From Thiotrichaceae bacterium (GTDB lineage Bacteria; Pseudomonadota; Gammaproteobacteria; Thiotrichales; Thiotrichaceae): DNA of 7,050 nt. Made by a program: the position numbers and the translations under genes. Of this stretch, positions 1-6,457 are shown piece by piece (the stretch's first letter is position 1; each line of letters opens with the position of its first letter). Location of the stretch: NCBI GenBank assembly GCA_027030285.1, contig JALVFC010000520.1, positions 1 to 7,050 on the forward strand. Reading direction: 5' to 3'. The notes below the pieces were generated by a model. It was not told where the DNA came from. It did not search any database and worked only from the letters and a program-made list of their open reading frames with translations.

Positions 1-933
1 CTGGTTGCTGAAATGGGTTTCGCAGAGGCGCAGTGCCAACCGTTTTGGTAATTTTTTTGCAAGGGTGTTTTTCAGTTCGGTTTGTGGGTGGTTGAGTTTT
101 TCCTGCTGTAGCCATTCCAGGGTATCTGTGTCTGGGAGCAGGTTGAGGATGATTGGATCATTTTTTTGCCAGTAGGATGAGATTTGCAAAATGGCAGGGC
201 CGCTGAGTCCCCGATGTGTAAATAGCATGTGCTCCTTAAAGCATTTGCCATTGCAACAGGCTTCAACAGGCAGGGAAATGCCTGCCAGCTCCCTGAAAAA
301 GTTTTCTAGCTGTTGAGGTGGGAATGTAAGGGGGACGAGTCCAGGTTTGAAAGGGATATTTTTGATATTGAATTGTTTGGCGATTTGTACACCAAAATCG
401 CTTGCACCCATTTTGGGGATGGAAGGGCCGCCAGTGGCAATAACCAGCGATGTGCTGTGTATTTCTCTGTAGTTATTCTGCTGCCTGATTATCAGTTTGA
501 AGTCATCTGTTTTTTGGATTTGCTCAATGTGTGTTTCCAGTTGTAAGGATATATCGAATTGCCTGCATTCCTCCAGCAGGGCGTTTACCACAGCCTTTGC
601 TTTTTGTTCACAGAACAGTTGCCCAAGTGTTTTTTCTTGCCAGCTTAAGTGGTGTTGCTCCATAAATTGCATAAAGTCCCACTGGGTATAGCGGGCTAGT
701 GCAGATTTGCAGAAGTGTGTATTGTTGGATAGGTAGGCTTCTGGTGTGATGTACAGGTTGGTAAAGTTACAACGTCCACCTCCAGAGATTAGGATTTTGC
801 GTCCGGCCTTGTTTGCCTTGTCAAGCAGGATAACCTTGCGACCTCGCTTGCCTGCTTCGATGGCGCACATAAGCCCGGCGGCACCTGCTCCTATGATGCA
901 CACATCGCTGTTGATGGTGGTTTTTTCAGGCAA
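1..933 (-). CDS. HI0933/YhiN-family FAD-dependent oxidoreductase, 3' end outside window
   Basis: Partial gene: 311 codons are visible without a break, and the C-terminus lies beyond base 1. The family usually has about 390-410 residues, so roughly 90 are missing. The N-terminus carries the dinucleotide-binding loop GAGAAG (residues 15-20), followed by the family signature GRKILISGGGRCNFTN (44-59). ATGG (166-169) is the second FAD-contacting stretch and THRGLSGPA (239-247) is another family hallmark. The family is an uncharacterised group of cytosolic FAD proteins, sometimes labelled aminoacetone oxidase; the substrate is not established, so I give no symbol. No ATG precedes the FAD loop. I chose TTG at 933-931, which has AGGAAGAG about a dozen bases upstream and an in-frame stop at 942-940. 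GTG at 903-901 is the alternative but would leave almost nothing before the beta strand. The start overlaps the preceding gene by 8 bp, so translation is probably coupled. Confidence 0.9.
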   Translation of the reverse strand, partial: MPEKTTINSDVCIIGAGAAGLMCAIEAGKRGRKVILLDKANKAGRKILISGGGRCNFTNLYITPEAYLSNNTHFCKSALARYTQWDFMQFMEQHHLSWQEKTLGQLFCEQKAKAVVNALLEECRQFDISLQLETHIEQIQKTDDFKLIIRQQNNYREIHSTSLVIATGGPSIPKMGASDFGVQIAKQFNIKNIPFKPGLVPLTFPPQQLENFFRELAGISLPVEACCNGKCFKEHMLFTHRGLSGPAILQISSYWQKNDPIILNLLPDTDTLEWLQQEKLNHPQTELKNTLAKKLPKRLALRLCETHFSNQ

Positions 934-1114
934 GTGCTTCTAGCTCTTCCTGAGTAAGTATGCGCGCATCTTCTTCCAGCAAGTCAGGGATATTGTCCTT
1001 GATGGGGTAGGCGAGTCGGGCTGAACGCGAGATAAGCTCCTGATTTTTTTTATCGTAAATGAGTGGGCCTTTGGTGACAGGGCAGACCAGAATTTCAAGT
1101 AATTTCTTATCCAT
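926..1114 (-). CDS. Trm112/YcaR-family (UPF0434) small protein
   Basis: This 62-residue protein matches the length and pattern of the bacterial Trm112-like family (E. coli YcaR, UPF0434). It opens with MDKKLLEILVCPVTKGPL, continues with a short beta region and ends in the conserved block AYPIKDNIPDLLEEDAR. The archetypal CPxC zinc-ribbon knuckle is reduced to CPVT, so only Cys11 remains and no zinc site can form from this protein alone. From memory this form also occurs in other proteobacterial homologues. Eukaryotic and archaeal Trm112 proteins activate methyltransferases; the bacterial role is not settled. In E. coli the gene sits with lpxK and kdsB, whereas here it lies between mnmA and the flavoprotein gene. 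The ATG at 1114-1112 has no clear Shine-Dalgarno sequence. The stop codon lies inside the next gene. Confidence 0.88.
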   Translation of the reverse strand: MDKKLLEILVCPVTKGPLIYDKKNQELISRSARLAYPIKDNIPDLLEEDARILTQEELEALA

Positions 1115-1130
1115 GTTTTGTATATTATTG

Positions 1131-1159
1131 ATAATAGGTGTTTTGTGAATTAGGGTCAG
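1131..1159 (-). promoter_or_regulatory. Candidate promoter for the Trm112/YcaR-like gene
   Basis: On the minus strand CTGACC (1159-1154, four of six matches to TTGACA) is separated by 17 bp from TATTAT (1136-1131, five of six matches to TATAAT). Transcription would start near 1124, giving a leader of about 10 nt. The -10 box is also one arm of a perfect AT-rich inverted repeat (1123-1136, TATTAT-tg-ATAATA), which could be an operator or simply low-complexity sequence. Assigned by eye only. Confidence 0.35.
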
Positions 1160-1163
1160 GCTG

Positions 1164-1187
1164 GTCGGGTGGCGTTCCTTACCCGAC
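1164..1187. repeat. Intergenic hairpin, 7-bp perfect stem
   Basis: GTCGGGT (1164-1170) and ACCCGAC (1181-1187) form a perfect inverted repeat with a 10-nt loop, just downstream of the mnmA stop. No run of T follows on either strand, so it is not a classical intrinsic terminator. It may stabilise the mnmA 3' end or be a copy of a dispersed intergenic palindrome. Its sequence differs from the longer repeat at 5129-5198. Confidence 0.55.
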
Positions 1188-1200
1188 GTGCAGCATGTTA

Positions 1201-2310
1201 TTACAATCTTGCGTCAATAATAGCACCGCCCAGACAAATATCGTTATCGTAAAATACAACGGATTGTCCCGGCGTGATGGCGCGTTGCGCTGTCTCAAAG
1301 ATCACGCGACATTGCTGATTATCCGTAATGATAACCTCACAGGGCTGGTCACTTTGCCGATAGCGTACTTTTGCCTTGCAGGTGAATTGCCGGGCGGGCG
1401 GAGTGTCTGCTATCCAGTGTAACTGCGAGGCTTCGAGCTGCTTGTTGAGAAGTAGCGGATGGTTATGTCCCTGAGCAGCTATTAGCTGGTTGCTAGCGAT
1501 GTTTTTGTCTACTACGAACCAGGGATCTTCACTTTTGTCTTTTAAACCACCAATGCCTAAACCCTGGCGCTGTCCGAGTGTGTAGTACATCACACCGCTG
1601 TGTTTGCCTATGACTTCACCTTCGGGGGTAATAATATCGCCAGGTTGTGCGGGTAGAAAGCGTTGCAAAAATTCCTTGAACTTGCGTTCTCCAATAAAAC
1701 AGATGCCTGTGCTGTCTCTCTTTCTGGCAGTCGTAAAACCTTCCCGCTCTGCAATGCGGCGTACTTCGCTTTTCTTTAGTTCACCCACAGGAAAAAGACT
1801 ATTGGCAAGCTGTTTCTGATTGAGCGTATGCAAGAAATAGGTTTGATCCTTGTTCTCATCAATGCCTTTTAACAGGCTGATTATGTGCTTTTTCTTGCTA
1901 AGTCTGGCATAGTGTCCAGTTGCTATATAATCGGCTCCCTGTTCAAGCGCATAGTCCAGAAATGCCTTAAACTTGATTTCCTTGTTGCACATGATATCGG
2001 GATTCGGGGTGCGGCCTGCTTTATATTCTGCAAGAAAATATTCGAATACACGATCCCAGTATTCGCTGGAGAAATTGACGCTTTGTAGCGGGATTTTTAG
2101 TTGTTCACAGACGGATTGTGCATCAGCCAGATCAACTTCCGCAGAGCAATAGTCTTCAGTGTCATCTTCTTCCCAGTTTTTCATAAACAGGCCTTCAACC
2201 TGATAGCCCTGTTCCAGTAATAGCAGTGCTGCTACCGAGGAGTCTACGCCGCCTGAGATACCAACTATGACACGCTTTCCGGTACGTTTTTGGGTGATGA
2301 CGTCAGGCAT
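1201..2310 (-). CDS. mnmA: tRNA-specific 2-thiouridylase MnmA
   Basis: MnmA is a cytosolic enzyme that adenylates C2 of uridine-34 in tRNA-Lys, -Glu and -Gln and replaces the oxygen with sulfur delivered through the Tus relay, giving s2U34. The 369-residue length is normal for the family. The PP-loop GISGGVDSS (residues 17-25) binds ATP. Both catalytic cysteines are present: Cys108 in NPDIMCNKEIKFKAF, which carries the persulfide, and Cys204 in DSTGICFIGERKF; they correspond to Cys102 and Cys199 of E. coli. GADYIATGHYAR (125-136), KDQTYFL (154-160) and TLGQRQGLGIGG (244-255) are further family blocks, followed by the C-terminal beta-barrel domain. The ATG at 2310 overlaps the upstream nudJ-like gene by 46 bp, and no later start precedes the PP-loop. 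The nudJ-mnmA order is the same in E. coli. Its product is the substrate of MnmH/SelU, encoded 1.7 kb away. Confidence 0.98.
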   Translation of the reverse strand: MPDVITQKRTGKRVIVGISGGVDSSVAALLLLEQGYQVEGLFMKNWEEDDTEDYCSAEVDLADAQSVCEQLKIPLQSVNFSSEYWDRVFEYFLAEYKAGRTPNPDIMCNKEIKFKAFLDYALEQGADYIATGHYARLSKKKHIISLLKGIDENKDQTYFLHTLNQKQLANSLFPVGELKKSEVRRIAEREGFTTARKRDSTGICFIGERKFKEFLQRFLPAQPGDIITPEGEVIGKHSGVMYYTLGQRQGLGIGGLKDKSEDPWFVVDKNIASNQLIAAQGHNHPLLLNKQLEASQLHWIADTPPARQFTCKAKVRYRQSDQPCEVIITDNQQCRVIFETAQRAITPGQSVVFYDNDICLGGAIIDARL

Positions 2311-2771
2311 GACTCAGGTTCAACCTGTAAGGTGTGCAAAATATCCAGCGGGTAACGTGTACCAGCGCGATATTCATCCAGTGAGCGCATGACCAAGGGG
2401 CTGCGCCAGAAAAGTTTTTCCTGTGATTTAATTTCCTCATAGCTCATCCAGTGAGTGCGGATAATATCGGGGTCGATCTGATAATCCGGCAGGAACTCCA
2501 GTAATTTTCCGGTAAAGGTGAAACGGATGAATATACGTTTCGTATCCGGGTTTAGCAAGTGCAGGATGCCGACAAGATGGGTTGGCTCAAAGCGCCAGGC
2601 GGTTTCTTCCAGCACTTCTCTGCGCACGGCTTCCAGAATGGATTCATTGGCTTCGAGGTGACCAGCAGGCTGGTTAATGACATTTTTGTTGTCAACTTCT
2701 TCTTCAACAACGAGATATTTACCCTGCTTTTCCAGTACCGCTGCAACAACAACACGAGGTTTCCACACCAT
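2265..2771 (-). CDS. nudJ: Nudix hydrolase, NudJ-like phosphatase
   Basis: This 168-residue Nudix protein has the box G-x5-E-x7-RE-V-x-EE at residues 37-56, with E52, E55 and E56 as the expected metal ligands. The usual glycine after the EE is replaced by Ala58 (EETAW). The flanking sequence NQPAGHLEANESILEAVRRE, the RSPLV segment and the AGTRYPLDIL tail segment match E. coli NudJ (YmfB). That enzyme hydrolyses nucleoside tri- and diphosphates and the thiamin precursor HMP-PP, and its gene lies directly upstream of mnmA there too. The start at 2771 is well supported: GGAGAG ends 5 nt before the ATG. The last 15 or so residues overlap the start of mnmA and extend beyond the conserved domain. 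Cellular substrate and any direct link to tRNA thiolation are unknown. Confidence 0.93.
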   Translation of the reverse strand: MVWKPRVVVAAVLEKQGKYLVVEEEVDNKNVINQPAGHLEANESILEAVRREVLEETAWRFEPTHLVGILHLLNPDTKRIFIRFTFTGKLLEFLPDYQIDPDIIRTHWMSYEEIKSQEKLFWRSPLVMRSLDEYRAGTRYPLDILHTLQVEPESCLTSSPKNVPESVS

Positions 2772-2794
2772 GATGCTCTCCGATAGTTTTTGTT

Positions 2795-2822
2795 ATATTA
2801 GAATTCAGCCCTTATCGCCCAA
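2795..2822 (-). promoter_or_regulatory. Candidate promoter for nudJ-mnmA
   Basis: On the minus strand TTGGGC (2822-2817) and TAATAT (2800-2795) are 16 bp apart, placing the start of transcription near 2788, about 17 nt before the nudJ ATG. Matches to consensus are modest (three and four of six). The rest of the 2772-2987 gap is AT-rich and shows no gene, tRNA or strong terminator. Confidence 0.3.
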
Positions 2823-2987
2823 AGTTCTGAGGTTTTATGCCCCAGAAGGAAAGTTTGATGATTCAAGTACCTTATAAACCGGGGTGTTGATATTGGTTAA
2901 TATAATGACATATTCGTTAAAAAATTGCAGTAAATAGTCATTTGATTTTGCCTCAAAAAAATGAATCATGAACTATTACAGACCCTT

Positions 2988-3884
2988 TTAGGTCGTCAAT
3001 AAGTTATCTGTTAGCAGATTGTTTTGATTATCACAGTATTGATGCTGGAATCGTGCTGCGTACTTGCTTAGTTTGAAATTAAACTGACAGGTAGAATCAA
3101 CCTGCTTTGCCATAGATACTAACTGATTATTATTGATGTTGTATTTGTCTGCGCCTAGATAAATGTGATTTTCTTCATATGAAAAGTGATAAACATACTT
3201 GAAAGCAGCGCAAAATGTTTCGGCTTTTTGTTTGAACCTTGAGTTATTATCCACCAGGTTAGTGGCAATAACACCACCAGTAGATAATCTTGATTTACAG
3301 AGTTGATAAAACTCAAGCGTGGATAATTCATCAGGGTGATCACCGGCTCCAGCGAAGCTATCCAGTAAAATAATATCAAAGTGGTTTAGTGGAAAGCTTT
3401 GCAAATGTTGCTTGCCATCGGCTTTTTCGACGTTCATGCGTTTACAGGTTTTAATTCCGAAACACATCTCCAGAAGGGCAATAACACCTGCACTGATTTC
3501 GGATGCCTCAATCTGTAACTCTGGCAGATAATGGTGTAACACCATGGGAATACGTCCGCCGCCAAAGCCAAGCATATACAGACGACGGGGCTGCGGAACG
3601 AAGGCTAAGACCATTAACATGGCCTGAGTATAATGGCTGTACAGGGTTAGTGGCTGGCTTATGTTGATTAATGACATCACATCGCTGATACAGTCTTTTC
3701 CGGATTTTTCATCCTTACCGATAAAATGCAAAAAGATAAAGTCAGCTTTTTTGACGATTATTAGCTCCTCGTCATCCGTTTCATGGTGGATGACGATGCC
3801 ATCGGGCTTGTTATGCAGCCAGCCAAGACGTTGCAAGATTGCCTTGTGGTTCTCGCGTTGCCAGTCTTTCAGGGATTGATTCAT
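2988..3884 (-). CDS. Spermidine-synthase-like SAM-binding-fold protein, activity unknown
   Basis: This 298-residue soluble protein is a polyamine-synthase-like Rossmann-fold protein. The nucleotide-binding motif YMLGFGGGRIPMVL starts at residue 103. An acidic end of strand two follows in EASEIS (126-131, where the acid binds the SAM ribose), then KADGKQHL (154-161) and FDIILLDSFAG (169-179). TLEFYQLCKSRLSTGGVIATNLV (189-211) closely follows the family pattern TxEFYxxxxxxLxxGGV. In true spermidine synthases the catalytic segment reads DSTDP; here it is DSFAG, so the second Asp and the Pro are gone and aminopropyl transfer cannot be assumed. A methyltransferase role or a lost activity is equally possible. 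There is no membrane segment, unlike the MFS-fused relatives. The gene has no obvious Shine-Dalgarno sequence and its base composition is more AT-rich than its neighbours. It stands alone and is divergent from mnmH/selU. Confidence 0.82.
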   Translation of the reverse strand: MNQSLKDWQRENHKAILQRLGWLHNKPDGIVIHHETDDEELIIVKKADFIFLHFIGKDEKSGKDCISDVMSLINISQPLTLYSHYTQAMLMVLAFVPQPRRLYMLGFGGGRIPMVLHHYLPELQIEASEISAGVIALLEMCFGIKTCKRMNVEKADGKQHLQSFPLNHFDIILLDSFAGAGDHPDELSTLEFYQLCKSRLSTGGVIATNLVDNNSRFKQKAETFCAAFKYVYHFSYEENHIYLGADKYNINNNQLVSMAKQVDSTCQFNFKLSKYAARFQHQYCDNQNNLLTDNLLTT

Positions 3885-3983
3885 GCTGACAAGTGTAGTG
3901 GTTAAAGTACCAGTTTGTTTTCTTTTTCTTTACCAGCAGAAGGTATCACCTGACAAGCACAGAAAAATAGTTGCCAAACACGT

Positions 3984-3989
3984 TATAAT
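3984..3989 (+). promoter_or_regulatory. Perfect -10 box of mnmH/selU, predicting a leaderless mRNA
   Basis: TATAAT at 3984-3989 matches the sigma-70 consensus exactly, and the mnmH ATG begins at 3996. Transcription normally starts about 7 nt after the -10 box, which is the A of the ATG. No good -35 hexamer lies at 16-18 bp spacing (AT-rich AGAAAA or neighbours) and there is no extended TGn element. No Shine-Dalgarno sequence fits before the ATG, consistent with leaderless translation. Confidence 0.55.
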
Positions 3990-3995
3990 CCAGCC

Positions 3996-5108
3996 ATGAA
4001 AATACATTTTGAAAAGGATCTTCCTGTTGTTGATGACTTCAAGGACATTTTCCTCAATGGCACCCCCATGCTGGATGTGCGAGCACCTGTAGAGTTCCTG
4101 CAAGGTGCATTCCCAACTGTACAAAATATTCCCCTGATGAATGATGAAGAACGTCATCAAATTGGTCTGCGCTACAAGCAAAAAGGTCAGGATGAGGCGA
4201 TACGCCTAGGTGCTGATTTAATTGATGATACAGCACGGCAACAGCGGGTAGAAGCATGGCAAGCCTTTATTGAAAAGCACCCAAACGGACTGTTGTACTG
4301 CTTTCGCGGTGGCATGCGATCCAAAATATCCCAGCAATGGATATATGAACAGACGGGTAAAAAATATCCAAGAGTGCAGGGTGGTTATAAGGCGCTGAGG
4401 CGGTTTTTGATTGATACCAGTGAGCGACTGATTAAGGAAACGGCTTTTACCCTGCTAAGTGGCAGTACCGGCTCTGGCAAAACACGGTTGCTGGCTCACA
4501 TACCACAATCTATTGACCTTGAGGGACTGGCACATCATCGCGGCTCCGCCTTTGGTGGCAATGCTGCCCCGCAGCCGACACAAATCAACTTTGAAAACAG
4601 CCTGGCAATACGCCAGTTAAAGCTCGAACCGAAAAATTACCCAACCATTTTGCTGGAAGATGAAGGACGCAATATTGGCAGCATCCATTTACCCAAGGCA
4701 TTGTATGAAAAAATGACGCTATCACCCATTATCCTGCTGAATGTCAGCGCTGAAGAGCGTTTGCAAACCAGTATGCAGGAATATGCCATTGATATGCTGA
4801 ATGATTTTGAAACGTACTATGGTCAGGAGCAGGGCTTTGTTCACTTTAGCCAGGCGCTCCTTGGCAGTCTGGACAGGATAAAAAAACGCCTGGGTGGCGA
4901 AAGGCACAAAAAACTGCGCAAACTGGCTGAAGCGGCGTTGGCAACCCACCAGAAAACGGACAATACCGAAGCGCATATCCCCTGGGTGAGTGCCTTGCTG
5001 ACGGAATATTACGATCCCATGTACAACTACCAGCTGGATCAAAAACGTGATCGTATTATTTTCACCGGTGATCGGCAGGAAGTACTGGAGTATATACGCA
5101 GTTTGTAA
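3996..5108 (+). CDS. mnmH: tRNA 2-selenouridine synthase (geranyltransferase/selenotransferase) MnmH/SelU
   Basis: MnmH (SelU, YbbB) acts on s2U34 of Lys, Glu and Gln tRNAs. It S-geranylates the thio group using geranyl diphosphate, then exchanges geranyl-sulfur for selenium from selenophosphate. The 370-residue protein has the two expected parts. The N-terminal rhodanese domain contains MLDVRAPVEF (25-34), IPLMNDEERHQIG (45-57) and the catalytic loop CFRGGMRS, with Cys102 equivalent to E. coli Cys97. The P-loop domain has Walker A GSTGSGKT (156-163), followed by DLEGLAHHRGSAFG, LLEDEGRNIGSIHLP and the C-terminal EYYDPMYNYQL, all family hallmarks. It needs SelD for selenophosphate; selD is not in this window. 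The ATG at 3996 gives the normal N-terminus, and the next Met (25) lies inside the rhodanese domain. The gene stands alone between a divergent and a convergent neighbour. Confidence 0.97.
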   Translation: MKIHFEKDLPVVDDFKDIFLNGTPMLDVRAPVEFLQGAFPTVQNIPLMNDEERHQIGLRYKQKGQDEAIRLGADLIDDTARQQRVEAWQAFIEKHPNGLLYCFRGGMRSKISQQWIYEQTGKKYPRVQGGYKALRRFLIDTSERLIKETAFTLLSGSTGSGKTRLLAHIPQSIDLEGLAHHRGSAFGGNAAPQPTQINFENSLAIRQLKLEPKNYPTILLEDEGRNIGSIHLPKALYEKMTLSPIILLNVSAEERLQTSMQEYAIDMLNDFETYYGQEQGFVHFSQALLGSLDRIKKRLGGERHKKLRKLAEAALATHQKTDNTEAHIPWVSALLTEYYDPMYNYQLDQKRDRIIFTGDRQEVLEYIRSL

Positions 5109-5128
5109 AAGCTTTCGGTGTTTTAGCA

Positions 5129-5198
5129 GGACGTGCGACTTTAGTCGCGCTGATGTTCACCACAGTGCCTGATAGTGCGTGGCTAAAGCCGCACGTCC
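5129..5198. repeat. REP-like inverted doublet between convergent genes
   Basis: Two 22-nt arms, 5129-5150 and 5177-5198, are inverted copies of each other with 19 of 22 positions matching, separated by a 26-nt spacer. Each arm is itself a small imperfect palindrome preceded by GGAC: the left arm can fold as GTGCGACT-tt-AGTCGCGC with one G-T wobble, and the right arm does so on the opposite strand. Two inverted short palindromes led by the same tetranucleotide are the layout of REP/BIME elements, which RAYT-type transposases spread in proteobacteria. The element occupies nearly all of the 96-bp gap between mnmH and the aminotransferase gene. It could also help end both convergent transcripts, but no T-tract follows either arm. 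Confidence 0.75.
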
Positions 5199-5204
5199 AG
5201 CCTC

Positions 5205-6386
5205 TCAAGATGAATAGACAGCCATCGCTGCATTCACCGCCTTTCCTGAATGGATCTCAACACCCATATCAGACAAAACGGCATCCAATGCCCCCAGACA
5301 GGTAAGTACATTTTTCTGGTTACTGGCAAATCCCATCAAGCCGATACGCCAGATCTTGCCAGCCATGGGACCCAGTCCCGCACCGATTTCAAGGCTATAG
5401 CGGTTAAGCAGTTCCGAGCGTACTTTGGCTTCATCGGTGCCTGCGGGGAACTCAATGGCGTTTAGCTGTGGCAGGCGGTGTGCTTCATCAACAAAGAACG
5501 ATAGCCCCATGGCTTCAATGCCTGCTTTTAGTGCCTGATGATTGTGATCATGGCGAGCCCAGGCATTTTCCAGTCCTTCTTCCTGCAAAATCACCAGTGA
5601 CTCATGCAAGCCGTATAAGGCATTGATCGGCGCGGTATGATGGTAAGAGCGCTGCGCACCGCTACCCCAGTAATCCATCACCAGGTTCAGATCGAGAAAC
5701 CAGCTTTGCACTTTTGTTTTACGATTCTGGATAACATGAGTAGCCCGTTCGCTGAAGCTGACGGGGGATATACCTGGTGTACAGGACAGACATTTTTGCG
5801 TACCTGAATAGATGGCATCAATTTCCCATTCATCGACTCTAAGCTCGGATCCACCCAACGAAGTCACCGCATCAACAATAGCCAGGCAATCATGCTGATG
5901 AGCCAGCTTCACCAGTGCCTCGGCATCAGAAACAGCGCCAGTGGATGTTTCGGCATGCACAAAGGCAACAATTTTAGCATCCGGATTGTCATCCAGTGCC
6001 TCGGCTACTTTATCGCTATCGACAGGTTTACCCCAATCATCTTGCACCATAATGGCAGTGCCACCGCAGCGTTCTACATTCTCTTTCATGCGCCCACCAA
6101 AGACACCATTCTGGCAAACAATCACTTTGTCACCAGGCTCCACCAGGTTAGCAAAACAGGTTTCCATGCCTGCAGAACCGGGGGCTGAAACTGGCATGGT
6201 CAGCTTGTTTTCGGTCTGGAAGGCGTATTTCAGCAACTCCTTGGTTTCATCCATCATTTGCACAAATACGGGATCAAGGTGGCCAATAGTAGGTCGTGCC
6301 ATTGCCTCCAGTACACGGGGATTAACATCGGAAGGTCCAGGTCCCATCAGGGTACGCATTGGCGGGTGAAAAGAGTGAATAGTCAT
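5205..6386 (-). CDS. Class V PLP aminotransferase, alanine/serine-glyoxylate type
   Basis: This 393-residue cytosolic enzyme belongs to the PLP-dependent class V group that includes alanine-glyoxylate and serine-glyoxylate aminotransferases; length is normal. The N-terminus has LMGPGPSDVNPRVLEAM (13-29) and GHLDP (35-39). The cofactor site follows: SAPGSAGMET (67-76, phosphate and ring contacts), ETSTG (146-150), DAVTSLGG (172-179, Asp172 on the pyridine nitrogen) and SGTQKCLSCTPG (194-205), in which Lys198 should form the Schiff base. A Trp in the W-x-L-D-L segment and HHTAPINALYGL follow as in relatives. It would transfer an amino group from alanine or serine to glyoxylate; which donor is used cannot be read from sequence, and no serine-cycle genes are nearby. 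The ATG at 6386 is preceded by AGGA with 6 nt spacing. It converges on mnmH across the REP-like repeat. Confidence 0.93.
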   Translation of the reverse strand: MTIHSFHPPMRTLMGPGPSDVNPRVLEAMARPTIGHLDPVFVQMMDETKELLKYAFQTENKLTMPVSAPGSAGMETCFANLVEPGDKVIVCQNGVFGGRMKENVERCGGTAIMVQDDWGKPVDSDKVAEALDDNPDAKIVAFVHAETSTGAVSDAEALVKLAHQHDCLAIVDAVTSLGGSELRVDEWEIDAIYSGTQKCLSCTPGISPVSFSERATHVIQNRKTKVQSWFLDLNLVMDYWGSGAQRSYHHTAPINALYGLHESLVILQEEGLENAWARHDHNHQALKAGIEAMGLSFFVDEAHRLPQLNAIEFPAGTDEAKVRSELLNRYSLEIGAGLGPMAGKIWRIGLMGFASNQKNVLTCLGALDAVLSDMGVEIHSGKAVNAAMAVYSS

Positions 6387-6428
6387 ACATTATCCTGTCA
6401 AATGGTTACAAGGGGGTAGAGAGCGAGG

Positions 6429-6457
6429 ATAATAACGAGATGCCTGGTTCTCTCCAA
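6429..6457 (-). promoter_or_regulatory. Candidate promoter of the aminotransferase gene
   Basis: On the minus strand TTGGAG (6457-6452) and TATTAT (6434-6429) are 17 bp apart, with three and five of six matches to consensus. The leader would be roughly 36 nt and would include the AGGA ribosome-binding site. The box lies in the 122-bp divergent gap (6387-6508) shared with the plus-strand gene that starts at 6509. Confidence 0.4.

Noticed and set aside
313..943. Several short plus-strand frames (64-77 codons)
   Set aside because: They lie opposite the HI0933-type flavoprotein, whose continuous frame and FAD motifs explain the region.
2981..2994. Small hairpin GACC-cttтta-GGTC region at the end of the spermidine-synthase-like gene as a terminator
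   Set aside because: The stem is only 4 bp and overlaps the stop codon; the T-tract on the minus strand (2960-2954) is over 20 nt away and not joined to a stem.
3886..3957. Direct repeat CTGACAAG (3886-3893 and 3950-3957) in the mnmH divergent gap as an operator pair
   Set aside because: Only 8 bp, not palindromic and widely spaced; chance is an adequate explanation.
4722..5042. 106-codon minus-strand open frame
   Set aside because: Antisense to the MnmH/SelU C-terminal domain, whose motifs fix the coding strand.
5941..6369. 142-codon open frame on the plus strand
   Set aside because: It is antisense to the well-supported class V aminotransferase and shows no family motifs; a composition shadow.
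6396..6401. TTGACA on the minus strand as a -35 box for the aminotransferase gene
   Set aside because: A -10 box at normal spacing would fall inside the coding region, and nothing resembling TATAAT is there.
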